Shown: positions 61,820 to 64,000 of the stretch, one piece after another
How the letters are laid out: each line of letters begins with the position of its first letter
Position numbering within the stretch: the stretch's first letter is position 1
From: Betaproteobacteria bacterium
GTDB taxonomy: Bacteria; Pseudomonadota; Gammaproteobacteria; Burkholderiales; Eutrophovitaceae
Assembly (NCBI GenBank): GCA_020354125.1
Contig: CP070643.1
Span: forward strand, 1,981,285-2,045,284
Direction: 5' to 3'
Length of the DNA: 64,000 nucleotides
Notes under the pieces: generated by a model
Told to the model about the DNA's origin: nothing
Database searches by the model: none
Seen by the model: only the letters and a program-made list of their open reading frames with translations
Program-made: the position numbers and the translations under genes

Positions 61820-63292
61820 ATGAACGTGCTACTCGTCTACCCGCGCAATCCGGAAAGCTTCTGGAGTTTCAAGCATGTGCTGAGATTCGTCTCCAAGAAG
61901 TGCGCTTTTCCCCCGCTCGGCCTCCTCACCGTCGCCGCGATGCTCCCGCGCGAATGGAACCTGCGTTTGGTTGACCTGAACGTTAGCAACCTCAACGAAG
62001 ATCAGATACGCGATGCAGACTACGTCTTTATGAGCGGCATGATCGTGCACAAGCAGTCAGCGCACGAGATCGCCGCGCGGTGTGCGGCGCTTGGCAAGAC
62101 TGTCGTTGCAGGTGGCCCGCTATTCACCACCGGCTATCAGGAATTTCCCGAGATTCCCCATTTCGTGCTTGGTGAGGCCGAAGAGGTGATCGGGCAACTA
62201 GTAGCGGACATGCAGCGAGGCACGTTGCAGCCGGTCTACCGAACTTCGGGCTGGCCAGACATTAACAAGACCCCGGTGCCGCGCTGGGATCTGATCGATA
62301 TACGTGATTATGTGACCATGCCGGTGCAGTTCTCCCGGGGCTGCCCGTTCGATTGCGAGTTCTGTGACATTGTCGTCATGAATGGTCGCATTCCCCGTAC
62401 CAAGGGGCCCGCCCAAGTAGTGCGCGAACTTGAGGCGCTGCGCCTCGCCGGTTGGAAGGACATGGTTTTCATCGTCGACGACAATTTCATCGGCCATCGC
62501 AAGCATGCCAAAGAATTGTTGAAGGAACTGATCGCATGGCGCGAACGCGTGCAGCCGACGATCGGATTTCTTACCGAGGCATCGGTCAATCTTGCTGGCC
62601 ACCCCGAGCTGTGCGAGTTGATGGTCCAAGCCGGTTTTCGGAAGGTATTCCTCGGGATCGAGACTCCGTCAGCCGAAAGTCTCGAGGAGTGCGGAAAGGC
62701 ACAAAACCGGAAGCGCGATCTGGCCGATTCGGTGACGACGCTGCAGCGAGCAGGGCTGGAGGTGATGGGCGGCTTTATAGTCGGTTTTGATTCCGATCCG
62801 CCGGATATCTTTGCTCGCCAGTTCGAGTTCATTCAGCGCACTGGAGTCGTTACTGCCATGGTGGGCCTGCTTACCGCATTGCCTGAGACTGCGTTGTATC
62901 GTCGGCTTGCCCGCGAAGGCCGGATACTCGCCGAGACCTGCGGTGACAATACCAGTGCGGCTCTCAATTTCGTTACCCGCTTGGACCGCGAACTGATGAT
63001 CTCAGGATACCGCGACTTGATGCACAGGCTGTATGCGCCGGGCAACTATTACCGGCGCATTGCCGCGTTCCTTCGTTCGTTCGAGCCGCGGGGACCGATG
63101 CCGCGACTGTCCTTTGCCGACGTGAAGGCCTTTTTGAAGTCGCTGTGGCTGCTGGGGGTACGGCATCCCGGTCGAAGCCGTTATTGGATGCTCTTCTGGT
63201 CGACGCTGCTTCTAAGCCCACGAAAGTTGCAGACTGCCGTCGAACTCTCTATTCTCGGTTACCACTTCCGCAAGGTCGCGAGCAGTCTTTGA
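61820..63292 (+). CDS. B12-binding radical SAM protein (DUF4070 type)
   Basis: A 490-residue protein. A cobalamin-binding domain (about 1-130, VYPRNPESFWSFKHVLRF; ADYVFMSGMIVHKQS) precedes the radical SAM core with CPFDCEFC (Cys175, 179, 182), FIVDDNFIGHRKHAKEL and KVFLGIETPSAESL. The C-terminal part fits DUF4070. Relatives include the hopanoid methylase HpnP, but the family is broad and no hopanoid genes are here. It probably methylates or rearranges a lipid or carbon skeleton; the substrate is unknown. It is flanked on both sides by copies of the same FAD-oxidoreductase segment. Confidence 0.88.
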   Translation: MNVLLVYPRNPESFWSFKHVLRFVSKKCAFPPLGLLTVAAMLPREWNLRLVDLNVSNLNEDQIRDADYVFMSGMIVHKQSAHEIAARCAALGKTVVAGGPLFTTGYQEFPEIPHFVLGEAEEVIGQLVADMQRGTLQPVYRTSGWPDINKTPVPRWDLIDIRDYVTMPVQFSRGCPFDCEFCDIVVMNGRIPRTKGPAQVVRELEALRLAGWKDMVFIVDDNFIGHRKHAKELLKELIAWRERVQPTIGFLTEASVNLAGHPELCELMVQAGFRKVFLGIETPSAESLEECGKAQNRKRDLADSVTTLQRAGLEVMGGFIVGFDSDPPDIFARQFEFIQRTGVVTAMVGLLTALPETALYRRLAREGRILAETCGDNTSAALNFVTRLDRELMISGYRDLMHRLYAPGNYYRRIAAFLRSFEPRGPMPRLSFADVKAFLKSLWLLGVRHPGRSRYWMLFWSTLLLSPRKLQTAVELSILGYHFRKVASSL

Positions 63293-63307
63293 CCGCTTGG
63301 TGGCCGA

Positions 63308-63425
63308 AGCGCGATTGTCACCGGCTAGAACAGTGGCATCGGCCTGGGCATCGCCCAAGCGCTGGCCGCAGCGGGCGCGCGCGTGATGCTCCACGGCTTC
63401 GGCGATGCGGCGACGACCGAAGTTC
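63308..63425 (+). pseudogene. 3-hydroxybutyrate dehydrogenase (SDR) fragment with an in-frame stop
   Basis: The frame from 63308 reads AIVTG, then TAG, then NSGIGLGIAQALAAAGARVM and HGFGDAA. This is the opening Rossmann loop of BdhA-type short-chain dehydrogenases (VTGS-TSGIGLGIA...NGFGD), with the expected Ser codon changed to TAG at 63326. The frame loses family likeness after about 63425. It is a dead fragment, lying next to the FAD-oxidoreductase gene. Confidence 0.7.
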
Positions 63426-63544
63426 GTGTGCATGGGGCCTGCCTTTTGCCTCATCGAGACGTAGTTTATTTTTTTACTAGTTTCCTTGCACGAACGAAGC
63501 AGGCAAAAAGTAAGGCTTGGCGCTAGTCCCAGACCCACACTCGC

Positions 63545-64000
63545 TCAGCGCTTGTCCTCCAGCCCGGAAGGCGCCAGCCGCGCCAGCGCCCGGTCGAGCA
63601 AGGACACCGCCCCGCCGGCAATTTCTTTCCGGTCCTTGCGCGCCATCGCGGCGCGGACGATGGCGCCGCCGAGAAAACGCAAGGGCTCTGGCGGGAAGCG
63701 CCGGGCGCCGCGATTGACCAAGCCGTTCTGCGCCCAGCGGTCGCGTTTGTCGAGCGCCAGGCTCGCGAGTATCCGACCGCCGATACGGCACGGGTTGACG
63801 CCGTTGCCGCTACAGCCGATGCCATAGCAAACGTACGGCGCGCGGGGCAGGGAGACCACCTCTATCCAGTGCCCAGCTTCATCCTGTCCGGCGCGCCAAA
63901 TAAATGAAGGCGTCGCCTGATGCGGCCCCTTTTCTATTTTCGGGCTGGAGACGACCGCTCCAGGGGCGAAGCCCACCTCAATCGCTTTGAGCCCGTTTTT
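63545..64000 (-). CDS. FAD-dependent oxidoreductase (DadA/DAO-like), C-terminal part; 5' end beyond the window
   Basis: At least 151 residues are visible, open to the window edge. The C-terminal FAD-site region reads PYVCYGIGCSGNGVNPCRIG then GRILASLAL, and the tail is EPLRFLGGAIVRAAM. This matches the glycine/D-amino acid oxidase (DAO) group, but the N-terminal dinucleotide site is off the window, so its substrate is unknown. A decayed copy of part of it lies at 61480-61600. The partial gene must start past 64000. Confidence 0.8.
   Translation of the reverse strand, partial: KNGLKAIEVGFAPGAVVSSPKIEKGPHQATPSFIWRAGQDEAGHWIEVVSLPRAPYVCYGIGCSGNGVNPCRIGGRILASLALDKRDRWAQNGLVNRGARRFPPEPLRFLGGAIVRAAMARKDRKEIAGGAVSLLDRALARLAPSGLEDKR

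Overview
The window reads as a single chromosomal contig from a Gammaproteobacterium of moderately high GC. The signs are a divergent pmbA/darP(yjgA) pair, a YcfL-LpoB-COG3014 lipoprotein set next to an OmpA-family lipoprotein, the minor-pilin operon order fimT-pilV-pilW-pilX-pilY1, mog, and a tRNA-Thr(CGU) with an encoded CCA. No rRNA, CRISPR, prophage or plasmid functions were seen. The genus cannot be set from sequence reading alone.

Layout. 0.1-2.5 kb: small catabolic genes (lactonase-like hydrolase, AraD1/GguC-type FAH-fold protein, NIPSNAP protein). 2.6-2.9 kb: a 257-bp MITE-like element with terminal inverted repeats and a TTAG target duplication at the stop codon of an alpha-carbonic anhydrase. 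That anhydrase appears to have been split from a secreted SurfaceAdhesinE-type N-terminal domain by one extra base. 4.5-16.4 kb: housekeeping genes, including DAHP synthase, AlaX editing protein, threonine dehydratase-like enzyme, DOPA-dioxygenase-like protein, cell-envelope lipoproteins and transporters. 16.4-33.3 kb: lytic transglycosylase, a secreted Gly-Asp repeat protein, K+ channel, SGNH esterase, PmbA, DarP, Mog, carboxylesterase, CoA transferase, periplasmic peroxidase, D-aminoacylase, Gre-like factor and two large unassigned proteins.

33.7-42.8 kb: a tightly packed set headed by an ArsS-like radical SAM gene. It has a VTT membrane domain fused to a flavoprotein disulfide reductase, DUF547, two arsenosugar-type glycosyltransferases (TIGR04283/TIGR04282), DUF3047, a SelD-N-like flavoprotein and a secreted serine hydrolase. 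It looks like an arsenosugar pathway, but no ArsM methyltransferase gene is present in the window.

42.9-59.2 kb: type IV pilus region. A solitary pilY1 on the minus strand, with a candidate sigma-54 promoter, lies opposite a complete pilE-fimT-pilV-pilW-pilX-pilY1 operon on the plus strand. The two pilY1 genes are close paralogues in inverted orientation flanking about 8.7 kb, which makes that segment invertible in principle.

59.3-64 kb: an accessory, decayed edge. It holds an IS1182-family element bounded by terminators, a small tetraheme cytochrome, a B12-binding radical SAM protein lying between two copies of the 3' part of an FAD oxidoreductase gene (one degraded, one real and running off the window), and a 3-hydroxybutyrate dehydrogenase fragment with an in-frame stop.

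A repeated theme is short tandem duplications (15-18 bp units, up to eight copies) in many intergenic gaps, often touching a stop codon. Several units share an AATT...CGC-like core.
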